IMG/VR virus record: IMGVR_UViG_3300025122_000108
Location: 1-28,441 of that record
DNA from: a virus
DNA: 28,441 bases
Strand: one strand, 5' to 3'
Below are positions 17,762 to 24,379 of the stretch, in pieces. Position 1 is the first letter of the stretch, and every line of letters begins with the position of its first letter. The position numbers and the translations under genes were made by a program. The notes below the pieces were generated by a model. That model worked only from the letters and a program-made list of their open reading frames with translations, had not been told where the DNA came from and made no database searches.

Positions 17762-18964
17762 GTGAAGATAGTAATTTCATGTAGAATACTCGGAACACAA
17801 AAACATCTCCTTAACAGTGATGAGGGAGAATCATTTAAGTGGGTTTCTGATATTCCAGATGATGCGTGGGTCCTTGATGACAGACCAGTTGTGAGAGATC
17901 TTAAGGCAATATCTGATGCAACTGGCAGGGATGTATTTAGTTTTTCTAAAACACCCCACGGATGTGCCTGGAAAGAAATATTAAAAAAACATAAAGGAGA
18001 ATCTATAGACATTCCATGGGCAGACGTCATACCCACAGGGCAGTTTAAAAGATACCTTCTAGATGCTCTAGATCAGCTCTGGATGATCTCTAGAGAAGAG
18101 ATCGATGGTTACTATATGAATGAATTTATAAGTAACAGAGAGCTGTTATTGAGCTTACACAGAGCTGCAGTCGATAGAGACATAATTCAGGATTTGTTAT
18201 CAGATGACTTAACAGTAAATAAATCTGAATTAAAGAAGTTTTATTCTGATGATGGACTTTCTCCAGCCGTGAGGTATGGCCAGTCTGGGTCAATAACCGG
18301 AAGGTTGATAATAAAAGAAGGCCCAAACATATTGACTTTAAAAAAGAGTAATCGTAAAATTTTTAAATCTAGATACCCAGGTGGCAGCCTTATTCAGATA
18401 GACATAGTTTCCCTAGAACCTAGAATTGCCCTGGCTGTAGCAGATAAAGAAATACCAGGTGACATTTATAGCTGGGTGAGAGATAATGTTTTAATGGGGG
18501 AGGTCACAAGAAACCAGGCAAAGATCGTAACAATTAGCTGTCTTTATGGTATGTCAGCATGGTCTCTTTCTAAGCGCCTGCCAGATTCAATCGACGCCAG
18601 ACAGGCGTTGTCTGATGTCAGGGAATATTTTGATATCCCATATATGGAATCAAATTTAAAGCGACAATATAATAAAAATGGATTTATTAAAAATTTTTAT
18701 AATAGAAGGATAAAATCAGGAGATGCTTTTGTGAATCACTACTTACAATCTACGGGGGTAGATGTCTCTCTTGAATCATTTAGATGGGTTATCGATAAGT
18801 TAAAGACGGAAAAAATAAATGCAATTCCTATATTCGTTATACATGATGCTATAATTTTAGATGTTAAGTCTGGTGTAGATAAAATAAAAGATATTGTTAG
18901 TGATGGTATTCCTATACAAAAATTGAATAAAAAATTTCCTGTAACAGTTGAAAATATTTGTTAA
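17762..18964 (+). CDS. Minimal family A DNA polymerase (polymerase domain only)
   Basis: This 400-residue protein is a family A DNA polymerase reduced to its polymerase part. Motif A is IDIVSLEPRIAL with D214, E219 and R221 in the places of E. coli D705, E710 and R712. A TGRL motif precedes it. Motif B is RNQAKIVTISCLYGMS with R250, K254 and Y262; the Phe762 position is Ile258. QST at the Q849 region and motif C IHDAIILD (H361, D362) follow, with Ala363 where Glu is usual. Both metal-binding aspartates remain, so activity is plausible. The first 150 residues show no proofreading exonuclease motifs, and no flap nuclease domain is attached; a separate one is at 23405. The GTG start has no clear ribosome binding site. 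It may be a repair or replicative enzyme; the sequence does not say which. Confidence 0.85.
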   Translation: MKIVISCRILGTQKHLLNSDEGESFKWVSDIPDDAWVLDDRPVVRDLKAISDATGRDVFSFSKTPHGCAWKEILKKHKGESIDIPWADVIPTGQFKRYLLDALDQLWMISREEIDGYYMNEFISNRELLLSLHRAAVDRDIIQDLLSDDLTVNKSELKKFYSDDGLSPAVRYGQSGSITGRLIIKEGPNILTLKKSNRKIFKSRYPGGSLIQIDIVSLEPRIALAVADKEIPGDIYSWVRDNVLMGEVTRNQAKIVTISCLYGMSAWSLSKRLPDSIDARQALSDVREYFDIPYMESNLKRQYNKNGFIKNFYNRRIKSGDAFVNHYLQSTGVDVSLESFRWVIDKLKTEKINAIPIFVIHDAIILDVKSGVDKIKDIVSDGIPIQKLNKKFPVTVENIC

Positions 18965-18982
18965 GATAATATGGAGAAAATT

Positions 18983-19564
18983 ATGAATAATTTTGAAAAA
19001 ATAAAAGATAATTGGGAAAAATTTGAATCGCTTTGTAGGAGGCTTAGTGATAATAATTTAAATAATCTCTTAGATAGCGTCGGAGAGAGAATTTTAATGT
19101 GTCCTGCTTCAACAAGAACAGATCAATATGGATGTTATCCTGGAGGTCTTGTAGATCACTCACTAAAGGTCACAGCTGCTATGAGAAGGCTAAATGATGC
19201 ATATGATTTAGATCTGACAGCTCCGTCTATTGCATCAATATTAAAGGCTGGGTTGCTTCATGACATAGGTAAAATAGGTGATCTAGAGAAAGATAATTTC
19301 ATAGAACAAGATTCTGACTGGCATAGAGATAAGCTTGGTCAGCTATATAAATTTAATGAGGATCTTCATAGAATGTCGGTATCTCATAGAACACTATACA
19401 TCTTACAAAATTTTGGCGTAACACTTACATCTGACGAGTGGTTGTCAATTCAACTAGCTCAAGGATCTCACTTTGAGGAGAATAGGTTTTATGTGGGACA
19501 CGAACCAACATTAGCAATAATTCTCCAGCAGGCAAAATCATTTGTCATTCATAGAGAAAAATAG
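18983..19564 (+). CDS. HD-domain phosphohydrolase
   Basis: This is a metal-dependent HD-superfamily protein of 193 residues. I place the start at ATG 18983 because GGAGA at 18973-18977 is correctly spaced for it, while the in-frame ATG at 18971 has no ribosome binding site. The metal ligands are visible: H59 in GGLVDHSL, H93-D94 in LLHDIGKIGD, and candidate further ligands H135 (SVSHRT) and H163 (QGSHFEEN). HD proteins of phages cut nucleotides or phosphodiesters; the substrate cannot be read here. It lies 18 bases after the polymerase gene, which suggests a nucleotide or DNA-related job. CYPGGLVDHSLKV is typical of the subfamily with a conserved GG before the first His. The family is secure and the substrate open. 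Confidence 0.85.
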   Translation: MNNFEKIKDNWEKFESLCRRLSDNNLNNLLDSVGERILMCPASTRTDQYGCYPGGLVDHSLKVTAAMRRLNDAYDLDLTAPSIASILKAGLLHDIGKIGDLEKDNFIEQDSDWHRDKLGQLYKFNEDLHRMSVSHRTLYILQNFGVTLTSDEWLSIQLAQGSHFEENRFYVGHEPTLAIILQQAKSFVIHREK

Positions 19565-19603
19565 ACATTATTAATATTTTGTGAGATATTTATGAATAAT
19601 GTC
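19564..19603 (+). promoter_or_regulatory. Hairpin enclosing the start of the next gene
   Basis: GACATTATT (19564-19572) pairs perfectly with AATAATGTC (19595-19603), and inside it AATAT (19573-19577) pairs with ATATT (19586-19590). The start codon ATG (19599-19601) lies in the outer stem and the only Shine-Dalgarno-like bases (GTGAG, 19581-19585) lie in the apical loop. Such a fold could hold back translation unless ribosomes from the upstream gene open it. The pairing is seen; a regulatory role is inferred. Confidence 0.45.
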
Positions 19604-21059
19604 ACGTCTCACGTCAGCAGAATTTAAAAAGCTCTATGGAACATCCATGGATAATGTTCCTGAAAAGGGTGTGTGGTCAGGCCGAGGAATTGGAATACCA
19701 GTCGCTGGAGCTATTGGCGGCGGAGATGACTACAAGCAGAAGATAGGTCGTGGAAAGCTTCCTGACTTTAGAACAGGAAGCCCAACACAGGGTGCCGACT
19801 CAACATTTTCATCATATCTTGCTAGAGTGAATACTGGGTATGATGATTATGACAAGGCAGTAGAATATATGCCTATGTTTCCTGAGCAAGAAGAGGAAGA
19901 GGGTGATATTTATTCATGGGATGTCGAACCAGTTAGAAGTAGAAAGCTTCCTAAAGACTTTAAGATAATGAGGCCTAAGCAAAAGGGGTTAAAAGAGAAG
20001 ATGGAATTTAACGAAAACTATATTGTTCCGAGAAGTAGATATAATCTAAATCATTTATTTGAACAACCAGCTCCAGAAGTATCTGATCCAGATCTAAGCT
20101 CAGTAAGAATAAAAGATGTAGTAGCAGATGTTTTGGGAGATGCCCTTCTAGCGCTAGCCGATACGGCGGGCTACGACGTACCTGGAGCATTGCTGCTCGT
20201 ACCGACTGTCGCGTATAACATGTATCAAATCAGGTCAGCTACAAACAAGGGTGAGGAGCTGCTTCAGGCGATGGCAGCCAATCCAAGCGATGATATAGCA
20301 GTAGATATGGATGATGTCATGCAGGACATCACAAGAGATCTAGTTGATGTCATGCAGAGAATAATAGAATTCTTGCCAGCATCTGTAGTATCAGTTGGCA
20401 CAGCTAATATTGGTTCGTTTATAGCTGGTCAGGCTGCCACTTATGCTGCAGGTACAGCTATAAGATCTGGATCTGAAATGTATGAAGATCTTCTTAATAA
20501 GCTACCGGATACAGTTAGAACAATTATAGAGTGGACGCCTGTATCACCAGATCCATCCGGAGTAGTTATTGGCGTGATGAAGGGGATCATATCTCAGGGA
20601 CTTTCAATGGTTGGAAAGCTTCACAAGGCGATAAACGAATATAAAGGCGCGCGAGACGCTCCGCATACACCAAGCCCAGATACACAAGAAGCCGGTCCTT
20701 CGCAGGACATGACTAAAGCTCAGGCCTATGAAATGATACTTACAGGAGATGATGTCAGTGCTGGAGCGGGTTTATCAGAACTAAAGAAGTTTATCAAAGA
20801 GTCAATTTATCCCGACTATAGCACATATCACGAGGACAAGCCCGCAGGATATAAGTCTAGAAATGTACCAACCGTAGTTACAAAACAAGAGGCTGAATCG
20901 GTTTTCGATAGGCTAGATGACTATGATGATTTTTCTGTCGCGTATAAGGCGGATGGAGGAATTGTAAATTATCAAGCTCGATCACTAGAGGAGCAGGCTC
21001 TCAGAAACCTTATTCAGCAAGGTCTGCACCGAGTGCTTGAGAGTAAAAAAAAAAATTAG
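19599..21059 (+). CDS. Unrecognised, possibly virion-associated protein, 3' end frame-shifted
   Basis: I do not recognise this gene. The main frame gives 486 residues. The N-terminal 160 residues are polar and Gly/Asp/Pro-rich, with an acidic EQEEEEGD stretch near 97. The middle holds hydrophobic segments (DVPGALLLVPTVAYNMYQI near 195-215; an Ala/Gly-rich stretch near 265-290; VVIGVMKGIISQG near 325) that could enter a membrane or pack in an assembly. Residues 385-486 have short amphipathic helices (LSELKKFIKESI, LRNLIQQGLHRVL). It stops directly after eleven A (21045-21055). Reading one base back, the frame continues with coherent protein, so the real product is probably longer, to 21278. 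It lies between replication genes but its composition resembles structural phage proteins. No enzyme motif is visible. Confidence 0.65.
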   Translation: MSRLTSAEFKKLYGTSMDNVPEKGVWSGRGIGIPVAGAIGGGDDYKQKIGRGKLPDFRTGSPTQGADSTFSSYLARVNTGYDDYDKAVEYMPMFPEQEEEEGDIYSWDVEPVRSRKLPKDFKIMRPKQKGLKEKMEFNENYIVPRSRYNLNHLFEQPAPEVSDPDLSSVRIKDVVADVLGDALLALADTAGYDVPGALLLVPTVAYNMYQIRSATNKGEELLQAMAANPSDDIAVDMDDVMQDITRDLVDVMQRIIEFLPASVVSVGTANIGSFIAGQAATYAAGTAIRSGSEMYEDLLNKLPDTVRTIIEWTPVSPDPSGVVIGVMKGIISQGLSMVGKLHKAINEYKGARDAPHTPSPDTQEAGPSQDMTKAQAYEMILTGDDVSAGAGLSELKKFIKESIYPDYSTYHEDKPAGYKSRNVPTVVTKQEAESVFDRLDDYDDFSVAYKADGGIVNYQARSLEEQALRNLIQQGLHRVLESKKKN

Positions 21060-21278
21060 ATGTCGAAGACGTAGATGATATCGACGAAAAAGATATTGAT
21101 GAACAAAGTATCGTAGCCAATCTTGGAGGCGTACCCAATCTTCCTCTTGGTATGTCTACACCTACATTTGGGAAGAAAAAGAAGGCCATCATGGAAGGCA
21201 GCAGGAAGCGGTTTTGGAAATGCTGTGCCTGTTGGTGATGTAGGCTTAAAACAGATTAAGAAAAAGAAAAAGAAATAA
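21045..21278 (+). pseudogene. Displaced 3' end of the preceding gene (two frame changes)
   Basis: After the A run, the -1 frame (codons from 21056) reads LDVEDVDDIDEKDIDEQSI and on to LPLGMSTPTFGKKKKAIMEG, an acidic then basic stretch in keeping with the upstream protein. At about 21200-21206 sense seems to return to the original frame, giving GSGFGNAVPVGDVGLKQI and a run of six Lys before TAA at 21276-21278. The two shifts cancel. A missing A in the A run plus one extra base near 21203 would restore a single ORF of about 560 residues. This explains the otherwise empty stretch 21060-21278; it could be sequencing error, slippage, or real decay. Confidence 0.55.
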
Positions 21279-21286
21279 ATTAAAAC

Positions 21287-21315
21287 TTGAACACTACTAT
21301 TAAAAACAATATTAT
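21287..21315 (+). promoter_or_regulatory. Sigma70-like promoter before the ssDNA-binding gene
   Basis: TTGAAC at 21287-21292 and TATTAT at 21310-21315 are separated by 17 bases in an AT-rich stretch without coding frames. A start about seven bases further would give a leader of about 40 bases to the ATG at 21361. This is the best-spaced promoter candidate in the window and sits ahead of the recombination/replication block. Confidence 0.4.
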
Positions 21316-21326
21316 TAAGTTGCTGA

Positions 21327-21348
21327 TAAACATTGAATATTAAACATT
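21327..21348 (+). repeat. Direct repeats TAAACATT in the leader of the gp32-like gene
   Basis: TAAACATT occurs at 21327-21334 and again at 21341-21348, 14 bases apart start to start, just upstream of AAGGAG. T4 gp32 represses its own translation by binding its unstructured AU-rich leader, so these could be part of a comparable site. The role is speculation. Confidence 0.35.
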
Positions 21349-21360
21349 AAGGAGTTAAAA

Positions 21361-22146
21361 ATGGCAAATATCGATTTTGATGCTATCCGTAAGAAGCTTG
21401 AGAGGCTGAGCGGAAACACTAAGAACAGGTCTATGACCTGGCGACCAGTTGAGGGTGAGGAACATACTGTTCGTCTACTTTCATTTCCAGATAATGATGG
21501 ACAGCCCTTCAAGGAAAGGTGGTTCTATTATAATATCGGAACTAATAGGGGGCTTCTAGCACCTTACCAGTTTGGAGACCCAGATCCTATCCAGGAGCTT
21601 ATTACAAAGCTTCGGGAAGAAGGGACGAAGGAATCCTATGAACTAGCTAAAAAGCTATATCCTAAGATGAGAACTTATGCTCCGGTCGTAGTTCGCGGCG
21701 AGGAAGACAAGGGTGTCCAGATTTGGGGATTCGGAAAGATGGTCTATCAGACGCTTTTGGGTTTGATGCTTGATGAGGACTATGGTGATATCACAGACCT
21801 AACTGAGGGGAGAGATATCAAGGTAGTTTGTTCAAAGCAGCCAGGAAAGAGGTGGGCTATGACTGAAGTAAGGCCAAGAGGCAAGCAGACAAAGCTGTCA
21901 GATGATCATAAGCAAGTGAAGTCGTGGATGTCTGAGATTCCAAATCTAGATGATATGTATACCGCGAAGTCATATGATGAGCTATCTAAGATTATAAATG
22001 ACTGGCTCAGCGATGATGACACTGATGGTGCCGATGAGGATGAAGCCTCTAGCACTAGTGAGTCAAGTGATGCTACATCTAAGACTGAGTCTGGATATAG
22101 CAGCATAGATGATGCATTCGCTGACTTGATGTCTGAAGACGACTAG
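21361..22146 (+). CDS. Single-stranded DNA-binding protein (gp32-like)
   Basis: This 261-residue protein is a phage ssDNA-binding protein of the T4 gp32 type, which coats single strands at forks and recruits helicase and recombinase. The start is fixed by AAGGAG at 21349-21354. Recognisable parts are the basic N-terminal helix (RKKLERLSG), the core HTVRLLSFPDNDGQPFKE, the YAPVVVRGEEDKGVQIWGFG strand pair, DYGDITDLTEGRDIKVV, and a C-terminal tail from about residue 210 that is almost entirely Asp/Glu/Ser, the usual protein-docking tail. Only one Cys is present, so the zinc site known in T4 gp32 is absent. RecA follows 79 bases downstream. The family call is strong because core pattern and acidic tail agree. 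Confidence 0.88.
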   Translation: MANIDFDAIRKKLERLSGNTKNRSMTWRPVEGEEHTVRLLSFPDNDGQPFKERWFYYNIGTNRGLLAPYQFGDPDPIQELITKLREEGTKESYELAKKLYPKMRTYAPVVVRGEEDKGVQIWGFGKMVYQTLLGLMLDEDYGDITDLTEGRDIKVVCSKQPGKRWAMTEVRPRGKQTKLSDDHKQVKSWMSEIPNLDDMYTAKSYDELSKIINDWLSDDDTDGADEDEASSTSESSDATSKTESGYSSIDDAFADLMSEDD

Positions 22147-22151
22147 TTAAC

Positions 22152-22174
22152 TGAGAGTTCCTTTGTAACTCTCA
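22152..22174 (+). other. Short hairpin after the gp32-like gene
   Basis: TGAGAGTT (22152-22159) pairs with AACTCTCA (22167-22174) around a seven-base loop, starting five bases after the stop codon. There is no T tract, so it is not a standard terminator; it may protect the mRNA 3' end or act as an attenuator. Confidence 0.5.
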
Positions 22175-22181
22175 TTGAACA

Positions 22182-22206
22182 ATATCTTACAATAGTTGTA
22201 AGATAT
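22182..22206 (+). promoter_or_regulatory. 11-bp perfect inverted repeat before recA
   Basis: ATATCTTACAA (22182-22192) pairs perfectly with TTGTAAGATAT (22196-22206) around a three-base TAG. It ends nine bases before the ribosome binding site of recA (22215-22220). Without a T tract it is unlikely to terminate; an operator or RNA regulatory hairpin is more likely. TATAAATG at 22204-22211, overlapping its end, is one base from the T4 late promoter consensus TATAAATA. Confidence 0.55.
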
Positions 22207-22225
22207 AAATGCTTAGGTGGAAATA

Positions 22226-23401
22226 ATGTCGTCAAAAGGAATGGAAGATTTTACTTCTGATCTTATTAAGTCTCTTAATAAGGAGCATGGCAGTAGAGTT
22301 GCATATAATCTTGCATATGATGATTCTCCAACACATGTCAATCGCTGGATTTCAACGGGCTCTAAATTACTAGATTACGTTTGTTCCAACAGGAGAGATG
22401 GGGGGCTACCAGAAGGTAGAATTATTGAGATATTTGGTCCCCCATCTATTGGAAAATCACACATAGCTACACAAATCGCTAGGTCTACTCAACAGATGGG
22501 CGGGATCATTGTCTACATAGATACTGAAAATGCCACATCTGTTGAAAATTTAAATGCACTAGGTGTGAATGTGTCACAAAGATTTGTATATGTAGATACT
22601 CATTGCACAGAGGAGGTCTTTAAGGTAGCAGAATCTACGATAATGAAAGCAAAAGGTATGAGCAAGGATGTGCCTATAACCATTATCTGGGATTCTGTTG
22701 CTGCTTCCTCCCCCAAGGCGGAGTTGCTTGGAGATTATGATAAAGAGTCTATAGGTCTTCAGGCAAGAGCAATTTCAAAGGGCATGAGAAAGATAACAGG
22801 TGTAATAGGTAATCAGAATATTTTATTTGTCATTCTTAATCAAACACGTGTGAAGATAGGTGTGATGTTTGGAGACCCTACAACTACACCAGGAGGAAAG
22901 GCAATACCATTTCATGCTTCAACGAGAATAAAGCTAGGTGCTGGCCAGCCAATAAAGGATGGAGATGATGTCATAGGAATCAATGTATCTGCTAAGACAA
23001 TCAAGAATAAAGTTGCACCGCCATTTCGAACTGTGAATTTTGAAATTCATTTTGGAAAAGGAATTAGAGAGCATGAACAAATATTTGATATTCTTAGAAA
23101 ACATGGTGCTGAAGTTATAAATGGAAAAGAAATTTCAGTTTCAGGTACGAGCTCGTGGAAGACATTATCAGTTGTTGATACTAAATCAGGTGAGTGCTTG
23201 ATTGAGAAAAAATTTCATAAACCAAAATTTAATGAAATAATGACAGATCCAGAATATTCTTCATACATTGATGATCTTTTAGAAACAGTTATGGTTAAAA
23301 AGATGAATAATGATGATCTAGATGTCGATGTTGATTCTTATGTTGAAATTAGTGCATTGGCAGAAGCTATTGATGACGATCTAATTGATCCAGAGGGCTA
23401 G
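22226..23401 (+). CDS. RecA/UvsX-family recombinase
   Basis: This is a RecA-fold strand-exchange ATPase of 391 residues. I choose ATG 22226 because AGGTGG (22215-22220) is its ribosome binding site and overlaps the alternative GTG at 22217. Walker A is GPPSIGKS (71-78), the catalytic Glu follows in IDTENA (E101), and Walker B is TIIWDSVAA (D156). The DNA-binding L2 region has the bacterial RecA-like wording NQTRVKIGVMFGDPTTTPGG (205-224) rather than a strongly divergent UvsX form. The C-terminal 60 residues are acidic, as in RecA. It lies between the ssDNA-binding protein and the exonuclease and should serve recombination-dependent replication and repair. The exonuclease starts three bases after its stop. 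Confidence 0.92.
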   Translation: MSSKGMEDFTSDLIKSLNKEHGSRVAYNLAYDDSPTHVNRWISTGSKLLDYVCSNRRDGGLPEGRIIEIFGPPSIGKSHIATQIARSTQQMGGIIVYIDTENATSVENLNALGVNVSQRFVYVDTHCTEEVFKVAESTIMKAKGMSKDVPITIIWDSVAASSPKAELLGDYDKESIGLQARAISKGMRKITGVIGNQNILFVILNQTRVKIGVMFGDPTTTPGGKAIPFHASTRIKLGAGQPIKDGDDVIGINVSAKTIKNKVAPPFRTVNFEIHFGKGIREHEQIFDILRKHGAEVINGKEISVSGTSSWKTLSVVDTKSGECLIEKKFHKPKFNEIMTDPEYSSYIDDLLETVMVKKMNNDDLDVDVDSYVEISALAEAIDDDLIDPEG

Positions 23402-23404
23402 AAT

Positions 23405-24379
23405 GTGGAGGAAAAGGATAGAAATCTTGTTATTTTAGTTGATGCACTGAATCTTTTTACAAGACACTTCGTGGCACACCCTGCTATCAATTCTAATGGT
23501 GAGCACGTAGGTGGAATAGTTGGATTTCTTTATGCAGTAATAGATCTAGCAGAACGGTATAGGCCGGCACAAATAATTGTTGTCTGGGAAGGCGGCGGAT
23601 CTACACGAAGAAGAAATTTATTCAAAGACTATAAGTCTAAACGTAGGCCCGAAAGACTTAATCGATATTATGATGATGATATTCCCGATACAATTGAAAA
23701 TAGAAATCACCAGATTTCAATACTTGTAAGTATCATAAAAGATCTGCCAATAGAGCAGCTATATATACCTGACTGTGAGGCAGATGATGTCATAGGGTAT
23801 CTTAGTAAATACAGATTAAGAGAGTGTAGAAAATTAATAGTCTCTTCTGATAAAGACTTTTATCAGTTGCTTGATAAAAAAACAATTATTTATTCACCCA
23901 CATGGAAAAAACTTGTAACTGCAAAAGAAGTAAAGGAGAAATTTAAGATCTCTCCTAGAAATTTTTGTCTTGCAAAGTCAATTTGTGGAGATCCGTCTGA
24001 TAATATAAAAGGAGTCAAGGGAGTTGGATTTAAGACTATATCTAAAAGATTTCCTGAATTGATATCGGATGAAGATATAATGATATCTGATATAATTTCT
24101 GTCGCGCAACAAAATATATCTGAGGGTAGCAAAATAAAAGCGTTTGAAAGAATAATAGATTCAGAAAAACTAATAAGAAGAAATTGGAAATTGATATATC
24201 TTGACACATCAAATTTATCTGAATTTCAAATAACTAAGATTGTTAATTCTGTTGATACTTTTACAGAATCAAGAAATAAGATGAATGTAATGAGAACGCT
24301 GATTAAAGAGGGTGTACAGACATTTAATGTCGATAGGATGTTTTTGTCAATGAATCATATGGGAAAAAAGAATGTCTGA
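23405..24379 (+). CDS. 5'-3' exonuclease / RNase H of the flap endonuclease family
   Basis: This 324-residue protein belongs to the FEN/5'-nuclease family that includes T4 RNase H, which removes RNA primers and flaps. Conserved acidic residues are in place: D13 in LVDALNLF, D123/E125/D127/D128 in DCEADDVIGYL, D149 and D151 in SSDKDFYQL, and D196/D199 in GDPSDNIKGV. The basic stretch FKDYKSKRRPER (73-84) is the usual arch-side substrate contact, and GVKGVG (203-208) is the helix-hairpin-type DNA-binding loop. The GTG start follows AGAGGG at 23392-23397 inside the end of recA. As the polymerase at 17762 lacks such a domain, this gene supplies that activity separately. Its end overlaps the helicase start by eight bases. 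Confidence 0.92.
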   Translation: MEEKDRNLVILVDALNLFTRHFVAHPAINSNGEHVGGIVGFLYAVIDLAERYRPAQIIVVWEGGGSTRRRNLFKDYKSKRRPERLNRYYDDDIPDTIENRNHQISILVSIIKDLPIEQLYIPDCEADDVIGYLSKYRLRECRKLIVSSDKDFYQLLDKKTIIYSPTWKKLVTAKEVKEKFKISPRNFCLAKSICGDPSDNIKGVKGVGFKTISKRFPELISDEDIMISDIISVAQQNISEGSKIKAFERIIDSEKLIRRNWKLIYLDTSNLSEFQITKIVNSVDTFTESRNKMNVMRTLIKEGVQTFNVDRMFLSMNHMGKKNV

